A stretch of 64,000 nt of DNA from Labia minor. Taxonomy: Eukaryota > Arthropoda > Insecta > Dermaptera > Spongiphoridae. The notes under the pieces were generated by a model. That model did not search any database. It was given only the letters and a program-made list of their open reading frames with translations, and was not told where the DNA came from. Positions 25,390-36,240 of this stretch are shown here, in pieces. Each line of letters opens with the position of its first letter. Within the stretch, counting starts at the first letter, position 1. Location of the stretch: contig OY720349.1 of NCBI GenBank assembly GCA_963082975.1, forward strand, positions 44,559,962-44,623,961, given 5' to 3'. The position numbers and the translations under genes were made by a program.

Positions 25390-25930
25390 CAGGGTGTTCG
25401 GGATAAATTTGACATATTTATAATTGATTATATTTTACTGTAGGTTATAGGTATTAACATAAACTACTTCTCATTTAAAAGTTTGAACCTTTCTTTATTC
25501 ATATAAAAGATGGCAGAAAGATTGGATGACTGGAAGCCACCTGAATCATGGAAGAGAATAACTTGCATCATGATGATACGCGCCGGCCATCAAAATAAGG
25601 ATTTTATGACTAATACCCAAAGCTCCCTGAACACAATAAAAAAAATCAGGCATAAACTAGAGACTTGCAATGGTGACTAGGAGGATGTAGAAAGAAGAAA
25701 GATCCCAAGTAAACGATCTGATTGCGTTTGTACAGCAGAAATCCTCGCAAATCTGCAGAAACAGGTGTTAAAGAACCCTGGCATTGGAATTCGGGCTTTG
25801 TCAGGTGAAATGAATGTTGCAACCTCTACTATGAAGCTTGCATTCAATGAAGACCTTCTCTACAATTCATACAAGAGCCTTAAAGTTCAGCTACTCACAG
25901 AAAATAGTTATCTGGAAATTTCTACAACTT
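25390..25930 (+). mobile_element. Tc1/mariner-like relic with transposase N-terminus
   Basis: Begins TA-CAGGGTGTTCGGGATAAAT, a usual terminus for this superfamily. A decayed coding stretch follows: IRAGHQNKDF (about 25580), then KIPSKRSDCVCTAEILANLQ, then GIGIRALSGEMNVATSTMKL, the helix-turn-helix part of a Tc1/mariner-like transposase. The frame is interrupted and the right end is lost in AT-rich sequence after about 25930. Confidence 0.7.
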
Positions 25931-27429
25931 CACCAATCCAAATGTTTGGATATTTTTTTTTAATTTTTAATATTTAATAAAATATATAAATATATATATT
26001 TTTAATATTTAATAAAAAATATTGCAATTTATTTTTATTTGAGAAAATTATATATTATTTTAAAATAAATAAAATATTTTTATTTATTCTGATAAAGGTG
26101 GTAAATTTTCGAAAAAAATTGTATAATAAGTTCTAAAATGTGAAAGATGTTAGCAGTCTAATAAAAATATAATTAGATGGCTTTTATTTAAAATGTTCTT
26201 CCAATATTAATAATTAAGTATTGTGAATAAGTCAATACTTTATAAATAAATTACTATTTAAATATAATTGATTTACCTGGTTGAACTGGTTAAGAAGAGA
26301 GCAGTAGTTATATGAATAGACTGATTAAAGAACACATCAATCTGTCAGCAAGGAAAATGTGTTGAGTTGGTGGCGGACCCAAGGGGCAATCCTTTGGCGC
26401 CTATTAGAAATATATTTTAATATTTAATAAACGAATACCCAGTAATATACTGAGAGGGTCCAGAAATCACTTGCATCTGGGGCACTATAATAGGAGCGGC
26501 AGATTTTTAAAAAATTATGAAAAGTTTTATAACTAAAGTTAAAAAAATTAAAAAAATAATTAGTTTAAGATCCGCAAGTCTTATTTGTTTATTGTACAAA
26601 AGCTTTCTAAAGACAATTTTAATGTACAAAATGTTTTCTAGATCTTTTATTCATAATGTTTTAATATTAAAAATATATGTATTTGATTGCTTTAATTACT
26701 AAATATCCACATTAAGTCATTAATCTGAAGTCTGAACTAAATAAATAAATTTACAAATATTAAAATGTGTATTTTATCATAATAGTAAATATCGGATTAT
26801 TTTAAGATTTTAAGAAATTCGAGAAATTAACAGGAAAGTTTATAATTCATAATAAATTTAAATTTAAAATAAAAGAATAAAATTGATAAAACAAAAAACA
26901 AATTAATTTCGGTTTTTTAGATATTTACAGTCTTCATTTAAATTGAAAAGAAGATAGAAAAGTAAAAAAATAATAATAATTTAATAAATATGATCTAATA
27001 ATTTTATGAAATTAAAATGATAACTTATAAAATAAATTAAATAATTATAATTATATTTAAATATTATAAATTACAATAAAAAAGTTAATTTTATAATAAG
27101 CTCTAATATAGGAATAGTTTAATATTCATTATATCGAACATGCATCGACAGGTTTAGTGAGCTGAAGGAGGCTTCGATTGAACGTGGAACTTTATATAAA
27201 TTTTTAAAAAATAATTTTTGTGTTTTTAATTAGATATTAATAAAATTTATATCCAATGTTCAAATAAGAGTATATAAGGTATATAGATAATATTTTGATG
27301 CCAGATATGACAGATTACTAATTTCACAGTAATCTCTCCAGACAATTTGAGACTATAGCGTTACAATTTCCTCAAATATACAGACAAAACACAGATAGAT
27401 ATGAACAAATTTAGTCATATTTGGATAAT
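25931..27429. other. AT-rich DNA with a possible decayed hAT end
   Basis: At about 26370-26480, TTGGTGGCGGACCCAAGGGG resembles CAGTGGCGGACCCAGG-type hAT ends, but the opposite end and a duplication are not seen. The rest is featureless. Confidence 0.4.
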
Positions 27430-27490
27430 TCAAGTCAAGAAAAGTAAATTTTTAAAAATTCTTATCAATGTGCAGACAAAAACCTTTCTA
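27430..27490 (-). repeat. Short dispersed repeat (TTTTTGTCTGCACATTGAT)
   Basis: About 50 bp matching 17238-17285 in the opposite orientation (GGTTTTTGTCTGCACATTGA then AGAATTT). Too short to classify. Confidence 0.5.
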
Positions 27491-27904
27491 TATACCTACA
27501 TATATTGATTATTCTTCAAAGCTAGATACTAAATGCATATATGAAATATATCTTATTTACACTTTCAAATTTAATTTTAATTAAAGTTACATCAAAGTTC
27601 AGAATTCTCATTTACGAATGAATCCCAAGTAATAATATTTACATTAGGGAAGGTAAATTTTAGTGCATATTATAATTTTTCATTAAAATATTTATAAAGC
27701 AATATGATTTCTTGTCCTTAAATTAAATTAATTTGATAATTAATATTATTAATTTTAGTCTAAGTTTAAGAATATTTGATTATAAAATAATTAAATTTGC
27801 GGAACAATATATTTATATATATTTTTAGGCAATAATATTTCAAAATATCTATTTGATATATTGTAAATGAAAGAAACCTTATTTTTATTAGTCCAACAGT
27901 CTTA

Positions 27905-28438
27905 GGCCCGATTCACACACAAGTGGCGTATGGCACTGGCGTGGTTCTGGCGTGGTTCTTAAGATTATGTGAGTAAATTATTTTAATTAAGAAAATTTGA
28001 TCTCATAATTGGATTTTCACGTAAGATTTTAATATATAATATATTTTTTAATATTATTTTTATAGTAGTTTAGTGTTATGCTAATTTTATATTTTATTTT
28101 TATTTTGTTTACTTTGATTTTTTTTTAAATAAATTAATAACATTTAAAGTAGCATAAAAAAAGTAGCACAAAAAACACGTTTTTATAATTAAATGCTGGC
28201 AAAATATAAAATTTGATTAAAAAGTTGAAATGAATAATGAAATGGTCTAGAAGTGGCGTGCAAAGTCCCTACGAGCCACCGGTCGCGTCGGAGTGGAGTG
28301 GTCTTCGTGCCATTTTCCACACCTCCAACACGCCATATCTGTGGGTATTGAGTCATAAGCTAATGCAATTACATTAACAAACCTGTTCCACGCCAGAACC
28401 ACGCCAGTGCCATACGCCACTTGTGTGTGAATCGGGCC
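27905..28438. mobile_element. PIF/Harbinger-like MITE (534 bp) with TTA duplication
   Basis: Inverted termini of about 40 bp start GGCCCGATTCACACACAAGT on the left and end CTTGTGTGTGAATCGGGCC on the right, with TTA on both sides (27902-27904, 28439-28441). Subterminal GGCGTGG repeats are present. TTA duplications and GGNCC-type ends fit PIF/Harbinger. No coding region. A 40-bp internal piece (AAAATTTGATCTCATAATTG) also occurs at about 19558. Confidence 0.85.
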
Positions 28439-28441
28439 TTA

Positions 28442-30879
28442 AGATACAACCTCCATGGTTTGTGAATTCAGTGTTGGAACTGAGATTGTTCATAATAAAT
28501 TAATAAATTGTGAAATAATTATTCTTTTAGTTATTCTTATTATGCTTTTTTATATTTGGTCATATTTTTTGGAGTTTTTATTTGACTTGTAAATTTTGTA
28601 TGTTTGTTATTGAAATTTTGTGAAATAAAGAACCCGTGCCTTCTTAAAGGTCACAAAAGAAGAAAATGTTTAAATAAATAAATAATGAATAAATAACCTT
28701 ATTTTTATCATAAAATAGAGAAGTTTTAAATCAATTTAGATGTATGTTTTATTAATTCATTTCAATTTAGTTATTGATCTAAGTTATGGATGAATTAATA
28801 ATAAGCTGATGCCTGAATAATTTAAAAAAAAAAAAAATTAAAAATCTAATAAATATTAATTTTATAAAGTGGAACTTCCGGACATTCGGTTTTAGACAAA
28901 ATGATGTTGCACCATATACACTAGATATATATTAAAAATGTATCTTAAATACAAAAATTAAAACAAATTTTTGTTTTGGAGCTATGCTGTTTTGCAATGC
29001 TACTTCTACATAAACAAACCACTAGCTATTTTGAAAGACAATTGATTTTTGAACTCACATATACTTTAAACGTATTTCCCTTAAAAACCCAAATTCAAAT
29101 TGTTGATTGCTTATAATACTTTCGCTTACTGTAAACTAAATATAAGTTATAGTAAAAATTAAATAATTTTCAAAATAACAAATCAGAAAGGGTAATTTAA
29201 ATTAATTTTAATAATTTATGGTATTATAATAGTGGTTATAAATAAAAATTTTAATTAATTGATGGTGAAGGTTGAAGATTTTTGTATTTAGAATATTTTG
29301 TTACTACTAAAAGTGACATAGTAAAAATAAAATTTTATTAAGTATGTTATATTTATGTTCAACATTTATTAACATTTCAATATTAAGGATAATTATATAA
29401 TTAATAATAATTTCATTGCGATCGACTGGTTGAACCACCCTGAAATATGAAGAATAGTAGTAGACACTAGATAAGAAATAAGTAATGATTGTAGTCATTA
29501 GTAATTTATAACTTACTTGAATGTATTATATAACCATAGCTCTTAGTGGTGAAATTATCTTCAAATTACTAAAACCATTAAACTAATTTACCAGTATGAA
29601 TATGAAATGTTAATATTATATATTGTTAAATATATATATATATATAATATGAAAGAATAGTATTAGTTACATTTTTTTCATTTTTTTAAGCTTAAGGATT
29701 TACATTAAATGAACCATATATTATTTAATAAACAATAATAAATACTTAGAAAAAATTTAGAGTGGTTATCAAAAGTAATTTATTTGAAATCATCTTGGCT
29801 TAATAGATAGACTCTTCTATTTTCTAACTCGATCATTGACAAAAACTCTTGAAATGTTAAGTTTCAAGTTTTAATCGTCAAGGTCACTAATGCTTCTATC
29901 TAATGTGGGTGACAAGATTATTTAGTACTACTCAATCAATTACATAAATGCCCTCTTAAGTTGTACTTGTATGTATATGCTTCATTAAATATTAAGATTT
30001 ACTTTTTCTACAGATGGAACACTAAAATAATACATTATAAGTAAATTTGTCTCAAAATAAGATAAATGATTAAATTTAATTACCTAAATTTGTAAATCAC
30101 ACAATGAACAAAAATACAATTTAAAATCATATAAGTATAGATATAAATAAAAAAATAAAATAATAATAATATCAAAATTTTTATATAAATATTATTTTTT
30201 GTTTTGAGTCATATATCTAGTGATTCATTTGTCTAGGGACTATAAATTGCAATTTATTTGTATTTTTTTTTTTGTTTGTATTGTTTTTGATAAACTGTCG
30301 TCCATATTTGAAAACTTCTTTTAACTCATTTTCAAATATGCAACCAACAAAACAAAATATTATTTAAACAGTTCTCATAACGAAAAAAAAGTCCATATTA
30401 TAATTCAACTGTAATCTTTTAGAATATAATCTTATGGATTTTATGCAAAATAACAATAAAAGAACATACATATAATAAAAGATAAAGTCAAAGAAAGAAG
30501 AAAAATTATTATACAAAAATAAAGTTGTTATTGTATCTGATTATGTTTAAGAAAAGTTTTTTTTAATTTCAATGGAATATTTACTAACTTGTTAAGAAGT
30601 TTTTTTTTTAAACGATAATAAAGTAAAATTTAAAAGATACCATAAAGATTAAATTGTTTATGAAAACTTATTTTTATTCTGAATAATTATTTATTGATAA
30701 ATAACTAAATTTTTAACTATAATACGTTTAAAAATTTAAAAAAAAACTTTTTTTTAAAAAGGATCAGGGTTGCTTAAGTAAAAGGTCTTAAAATATTAAT
30801 AATCAGGATCTAAAGATTGAGAATTTTATTTAATAAATATATAGTAGGGCTCTTGAAGTAGGTCCTAGGTTGTCTATGG
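28442..30879. other. AT-rich DNA, nothing recognised
   Basis: Long featureless intronic-looking stretch; small frames at 29307-29498 are chance readings. Confidence 0.6.
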
Positions 30880-31019
30880 GGGTCTATGGAGCTTTGAATA
30901 GGGTTGACAGAACCTGAAGGGGCTATTGGGGTTCGATGGCGAAATTTCCTCTTTTAATTACTATAAAAATGCAAAGGATTTCTTTATGAATTAAAAACTA
31001 AATAAGAAAATAAATACAA
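30880..31019 (+). repeat. Paralogous duplication, first part
   Basis: Matches 39405-39555 (GTCTATGGAGCTTTGAATAG, TATTGGGGTTCGATGGCGAA, TACTATAAAAATGCAAAGG). The match is interrupted by family B element B2 and resumes at 31637. Confidence 0.8.
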
Positions 31020-31636
31020 AAATATGAGCTGTGGCCAGGCACAGAACCGACCGACGATTTGAAATACATTAATTTCTAAACAACATTATACATATATATT
31101 TATATAAAGAATAAAAAAAATATTTTTAAAACTTGAATTAAAATGACTAAATTATATTATCTTGGTTTTTACTTTGCCGCATACTTCGTATAAGGGAAGT
31201 ATTGGAATCGTCAAAAATTTCGACTTCGAGATTTCGATAGATCTTGACGTTTTAGACCTCTCTGAGTCGGAAAATATACCATTTTTTTATTTTTAGTTTA
31301 AATACTCAATTATTAATTACTACTATATTTTAAGTGAAAAATTTCCGACAATGAATATAAAATTGATACATTGGAAACCACCACTTCCTGTTTCCGGATA
31401 TATATCAAAAGTTGATGAATTCATGCTACTGATGCATTAAGTAAATATACCAAATTTTATCAAAATCCGTTGAACTGTTCAAGCTGTACACGTCTATACG
31501 GACACACAACGGACATTCGGACAGATATCATGCTAAAAATACTTTTTTCTGTTAACAAACGTGGAGATATGTAAAAATCACCACATGAGAAATTTGGCGT
31601 GAAAACAATACCTTCCCTTCCTATCGTCGGTCGGTA
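31020..31636 (-). mobile_element. Family B-like element, copy B2, with a different interior
   Basis: Both ends match family B (GCTGTGGCCAGGCACAG ... CCGACCGACG at the left; CTATCGTCGGTCGGTAAT at the right). The right 280 bp also match the family's GTACACGTCTATACGG and CATCAAAATCCGTTGA-type segments. The interior at about 31160-31300 is replaced by an unrelated segment (AATCGTCAAAAATTTCGACT..., TTGACGTTTTAGACC). It is therefore a chimeric or sister subfamily. A paralogous empty site exists at about 39558. Confidence 0.75.
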
Positions 31637-32000
31637 ATAATTGTTAAAGATCCAGCAAGTCCCCATAGTAGTAGTAATTATTAGAGTTATATTTATATTA
31701 CACTATATATATTTAGTTCATGTTATAAGGTATTATTTAAGCAATTTCCCATTGGAATTTTTGTTTTAAATTTTCAAACTAGATAAAATACCATTCATTC
31801 AACTTTAATTGTTTTTTTGATTGATTTAATTTCTTTTTTTAAATTAATGTATTCCAATAATTTTTATAGAATAAAATATTTGATAATATATACACATTAA
31901 CTATATTATGGTATAAGAAAGTTGGAAAAATTTATTATCAATCTAAATTTGGACTTAATATCAAAAATCATCAGCCACGACCGTCACATTAATTTTTTTC
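31637..32000 (+). repeat. Paralogous duplication, second part
   Basis: Continues the match to the 39-kb copy (AGTCCCCATAGTAGTA, AATTTTTGTTTTAAATTTTC, AATATCAAAAATCATCA) up to about 32000. Confidence 0.8.
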
Positions 32001-32535
32001 AGAAGGTGATCGAACACACATATAATCGGTCCTTACTTTTTCGAAGGAAATCAGGTTATTACCATCAATTCAGAACCCTCTAAGGCGACGTTTCAAAACA
32101 TTTTCGGCTCATCCTTGTGCTGAATGCTTGCTTTCAATAAAATAGGCGACACCTCACACATCTCAAAAATCATTACAACTTTTGTGAGACGCATGATTTC
32201 CATAGCCTGCTTGCGCACACGCAACACCCTGCAACTATTTTCTGTAGGGATTTCTCAAAACTCAAGTCTTAAAACATGGTCCATAGACCATAACAACACC
32301 AAAGTAGGCTATTCTTGTGGAAATTAGCCAAATACCGCAAGAAATTTTAGTAAGAGTTATGCGAACTTCAGAAATTACTTGCGAAAGTACAACAATAATT
32401 GTGGTCAGCACCTGGAATTAATCTAATTAAAATGTTTTAGCTGAACTCTTAAGACACTAAAATAAATATTTTTATTTCACATAATATTGTTTTTACTAAG
32501 CTTTAAAAATTGAGAGACAGTTTTGTTACACCCTG
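31985..32535 (-). mobile_element. Probable Tc1/mariner-type remnant
   Basis: The right boundary reads ACACCCTG followed by TA, the complement of a CAGGGTGT terminus. Interior sequence has ordinary, not AT-extreme, composition on 32000-32400. A 67-codon plus-strand frame (32124-32324) shows no motif I recognise. The left end is not defined; the adjacent 31.6-32.0-kb sequence belongs to a different duplication. Confidence 0.4.
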
Positions 32536-32537
32536 TA

Positions 32538-33403
32538 TTTATTTTTCTACTTTTAAAGGATTTCGTAATTTTAAACTCAAAACTTTTTGCTAATGTATTA
32601 TTAACTTCATTAATTGTTTAAATTTTTTTTTTATTTTCTATTTCAAGTACTTTCCAAAGTTTAATAGAGCGAATATCATATATCTATAAAAATATATAAA
32701 AAAAGAACACACAATCCCTTTAAGAGTTCTTTAAGTAGAACCAAAGCATACTTAAATGATTACGAAGAATTTGTTTAAAATTAAAACACCTTTAAATTGA
32801 TAATCCGCTCAACTTTCCGCTTGTACATTTATTTTCATTCTAATTCTTAGAGAATAAAAGAGGATACAAGTCAGTCATGGGAAGAAAGATTCTGTCGCAT
32901 CTACGGAAACAATTTTTTTATTTTTATTTAAACGAGTTAATCACAACCATTTTAACTGATTAAAATATAAATTAAAATTCTCATTAAGTTTCAAAGAAGT
33001 GTTTTCAATTAAAAAAAAAACAATATACTTTACTTAAGAAATATATAAAACAATATAATTAACTAAATAATTAAACTATGCTCGATAAAAGAAACAAACT
33101 AGGAGGGATAGTGAGTGTAATCTATTAGAAGAAAAAAAAAACGGATTAAGACAAAATTTTAAGAAAGTTATGTGCTAATTTATATTTATTGTATCGTTTT
33201 CATCACTTCATAACTATTTATTATTATTTCTGGAGGATAAAACAGACCCTTGCTAAGTACGGCCATAAATCGAACTTACCTAATGAAAATCTTTTGAAAA
33301 TTTATTTTTTATTTAAAAGAATAGAGAGAACACACACACACACACACACACACAGATAGTAATGTAAACGTTTAACAAACGATTAATGAGTTAAAATATC
33401 ATG
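32538..33403. other. AT-rich DNA with a (CA)n microsatellite
   Basis: (CA)n at about 33333-33353; otherwise nothing. Confidence 0.6.
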
Positions 33404-33492
33404 TGGATCACGCAGAACTTTAAAGTGAAATGATTAATTATTAAATTTCTCTAGGCCCGAACCAAGTCTTCAGTGGGGTAGAATATCGTGCT
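33404..33492 (-). repeat. tRNA-related SINE family F, copy F1
   Basis: The minus strand has a head near GAAGACTTGGTTCGGGCCTA (B-box-like GGTTCGGGCC) followed by GAGAAATTTAATAATTAATC and a tail TTAAAGTTCTGCGTGATCC. It matches F2 and F3. It is joined directly to the family G segment at 33493-33640. Confidence 0.6.
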
Positions 33493-33640
33493 TCCAGGCG
33501 CTCTTCACACCTAGACGGGGGCTCCGCCCCCTGTACCCCCGAGTGATACATGGTATTTGGTTGAAAGTCTGTATGTAAAAGGTTTTCATCCATTTTGTTT
33601 CAATCAGTATAAGTAGATAAGACATATATTTGTTTTCTTG
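33493..33640 (-). repeat. Repeat family G, copy 2
   Basis: Reverse-complement copy of 20213-20352, including CTCCGCCCCCTGTACCCCC and CATCCATTTTGTTTCAAT. It is contiguous with SINE F1, so G could be a longer 5' part of that element or an independent neighbour. Confidence 0.65.
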
Positions 33641-34512
33641 GAAAATATATTTTAATTTAATCAACAACAAATTTTCCTAGTATAATAAGTAAGATTTATT
33701 GACTATTTCATATTATTATTTATATATTTACTAATATATTTGTGGCTCTTTGCATTTATTTAAGTAGATTTTAATTAATTAAATAATTAATATTCTAAGT
33801 TTATGAACATTATTTTTTTTTATAAATTATATTAATTAAAATTTATTTTCTTATTTCTGTTTGTTCTTTATTTTACATATATATGTACAAAACACAAAAC
33901 AATAACACAGACAGACACACAGACATTGCCTTTTATATATATAGATATTTTATTATATTTATATTGAATTATTATTATTATATATGTAATTTATAAAAAG
34001 TATTAATTTATTTAAACAAATTTAAGAATATGCTATGTAAGGTATATACATTTGAAAGCAAGTAAGTATGTGAGTGAATTGACCCGTTATTCGAAATCCG
34101 ATCACGTTCCTTTTCAATGTCTCTATATCTCTTTCCACCACAAATGGAATAGGGGTTTAAAAATTCATTTGAACGTCAACGAGAGGAAACTAGTTTTACT
34201 TATGGATGGGTAAGAAAGTTCTAATCTCAGTTAACGTACCAAAAATTATCACTTGACAAGCAAAAAGGATGTCTGTTATTTTCACCACATCATAAAAACG
34301 AATCCCAAATGGTTTCCAAGAGTTTAAAGTTTTTTTTGTTATTTATTAGCCCTTTACTTACCTTAGAAGCAATTTTTTTTCTATTTTGGTGAGCTATTTG
34401 ATGGAAAATATGAACCACAATTCGAGTTTAACATCCGAAATCAATAAATATAAAAAATCTTATCATTTCTGTGTATTATATCTAGGGATATATAAAATCT
34501 ATCTTTCACATC

Positions 34513-34513
<1 letters not shown>
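33641..34513. other. AT-rich DNA with a small ACACAGACAG-type repeat
   Basis: ACACAGACAGACACACAGAC at about 33907 resembles the core of the A/B-type elements but lacks ends. 34080-34320 is less AT-rich and unidentified. Confidence 0.5.
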
Positions 34514-34559
<46 letters not shown>

Positions 34560-34560
34560 T
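34514..34560. repeat. (TA)n/(GA)n microsatellite
   Basis: About 32 bp of alternating TA followed by GAGAGAGAGAG. Other simple repeats in the window: (CA)n at 33333-33353, (TA)n at 37004-37025 and 44080-44098, (AAT)n near 36449-36470, (TATC)n near 44932-44948, and a C run near 8012-8024. Confidence 0.9.
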
Positions 34561-34770
34561 ATATTAGAAAAGTTCTCAAATCCTAATAATATTTGATCTT
34601 TATAAATAAAATAAAGAAATGTGTATTGAAATTAAAAATTTATATATAACATAATATAAACGAATTGGTAAATGGTTCTAAATCCAGAGATTTAAAAATT
34701 TTATTATTATATTTTATTACATATTATCTATTAAAGATTTATTATTATATATATTTTTATTATTATTTGC

Positions 34771-34892
34771 GAATAGACCCTGAGGATCACACAGAACTAT
34801 AAAGAGAAATGATTAATTATTAAATTTCTCTAGGCCCGTACTCAAGTCTTTAGTGTGGTAGACTGTCGTGCTAACCTCTAAACGACTGAAGA
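34771..34892 (-). repeat. tRNA-related SINE family F, copy F2
   Basis: Same unit as F1 and F3. The minus strand begins near CGTTTAGAGGTTAGCACGAC, an A-box-like start, then ACTTGAGTACGGGCCTAGAG. It is separated from F3 by about 30 bp of AT-rich sequence, in the same orientation. Confidence 0.65.
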
Positions 34893-34923
34893 GTTTTATA
34901 ATAATAACAATAATTATTATTAT

Positions 34924-35044
34924 TTACGGATAAACCATGAGGATCACGCAGAGCTTTAAAGAGAAATGATTGATTATTGAATTTCTCTAGGTACGAATCG
35001 AGTCTTCAGTGTTGTAGACTGACGTGCTAACCACTAAACTACTG
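34924..35044 (-). repeat. tRNA-related SINE family F, copy F3
   Basis: Minus strand: TTTAGTGGTTAGCACGTCAG (tRNA 5' half with A box), then ACTCGATTCGTACCTAG (B-box-like), then the shared body and TCCTCATGGTTTATCCG. The tRNA-like half is the best preserved of the three copies. No intact cloverleaf or acceptor stem, so it is not called a tRNA gene. Confidence 0.65.
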
Positions 35045-35639
35045 ATATATTATATATATATTGTATTATTATATTATATTATTTTATTTATATTAAAAGG
35101 AATTGAAACAGTTTCACTAATTAATACTTTAATAATAATTTAATAATAACTGAAATAAGCTATCTTCCTTATTTGACTTTATGTTGAAATAAAATTAAAA
35201 AATTAGAAACTACATATATTCCGATAGGTAGCAGGATCTACATCTATGACATCAATCTTATTTTGATTGTTCGGTAGATAAATTAAGAAAGACATTTAAA
35301 TTTGAATTGATCAAGTATCTAAGACAATTAATTTGCATTAATTCCGTTTACAGGATAGGATCTCAGTAATTTCATTATTCAATTGAATTGAAAAGTTAAA
35401 ATTAAATATCGGATATCGAATAAATTATTATTCTGAGAAAATTTTTATTTTAAATAATTTTTTTATATAACATACAATAAATTAAGATATAATTTTATTA
35501 CATCATTATTTAAATATCTTCAAGTAAAACTAGTATTGTAGTAGAATAACTACAATCAAATAGAGGAGGCCTCATAACCCAATTTAATAAAATAATATAG
35601 GATCTGAAAAAATGAAATTTATTTTATTTTATTATTTTC

Positions 35640-36240
35640 CCATGAAGATGTTCTCGGAGCGACTAAGCAAATTCATGTTGCGCCGGGACATATATTTAAA
35701 ACCTCGCTACCCCCTCTTAGAAGCTTACGATTGGCTATAATAAGCTGGCCATCTATTGGGTCGTCGTTCAGCGCCTAGCACGCTATTGGTTGTCGAGAGT
35801 CCCCACCACTCCACTTAGATGTCGCCAGCCGGGTATAAAAAGCCGTGAAGCAGGCTAGCTTATCAGTAGTATCAGTTGAGCAGTATCGGCAGTTGAGCAG
35901 TAGCAGTTGATCAGTAGCAGTTGTGATTCAAGACGTTAAGAAGAACATATCCGAAGAACGAAGAACCGAAGATTTCCAAGACGTTTATTTTTATCTGTGT
36001 ATATATTTTTTGCTAATATTTCTAAACAAAAACGATATATTTTTTGCTACACTTTTCAATAAAAACGATATATTTTTTGCTAATACTTTTCATCAAAAAC
36101 GATATTATTTTTGCTACCTTTTTCTTCAAAAACGATATTTTTTAATACATCTGCTTCACTATCGAAGCCACCAACCCTACAATAATATAAATACCTATAT
36201 TTAATATTCTTTATCTTATTTTCTACCTTACTATTAATGA
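35640..36240 (+). promoter_or_regulatory. TATA/initiator promoter-like segment, possibly a solo LTR
   Basis: A moderately GC-rich segment holds GGGTATAAAAAGCCGTG (TATA near 35834). About 27-30 bp downstream is an arthropod-style initiator TCAGTAGTATCAGTTG, followed by short tandem GCAGTTGA words. Downstream lies a leader-like run, then four imperfect repeats of AAAACGATATATTTTTTGC. That order (promoter, short leader, AT-rich tail) fits an LTR, but I could not fix TG/CA edges or a target duplication. It could equally be an alternative promoter in the large receptor intron. No protein is convincing here. Confidence 0.45.
36022..36143 (+). repeat. Fourfold imperfect tandem repeat, about 33-bp unit
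   Basis: The unit is AAAACGATATATTTTTTGCTA followed by a variable ACTTTTCAAT-like spacer. It is repeated four times, the last copies more diverged. It generates a repetitive open frame that should not be called a gene. Confidence 0.8.

Noticed and set aside
26370-26480. Further hAT element starting near GGTGGCGGACCCAAGG
   Set aside because: Only one candidate end; no inverted partner or 8-bp duplication found.
34924-35044. Possible tRNA gene on the minus strand
   Set aside because: A-box and B-box-like words are present, but there is no acceptor stem or complete cloverleaf, and the unit recurs as a SINE.
36022-36143. CRISPR-like spaced repeats
   Set aside because: Imperfect direct tandem units without unique spacers, in a eukaryotic context; simple tandem repeat.
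35923-36204. 93-codon frame with repeating NDIFFA-like words
   Set aside because: Produced by the fourfold 33-bp tandem repeat in AT-rich DNA.
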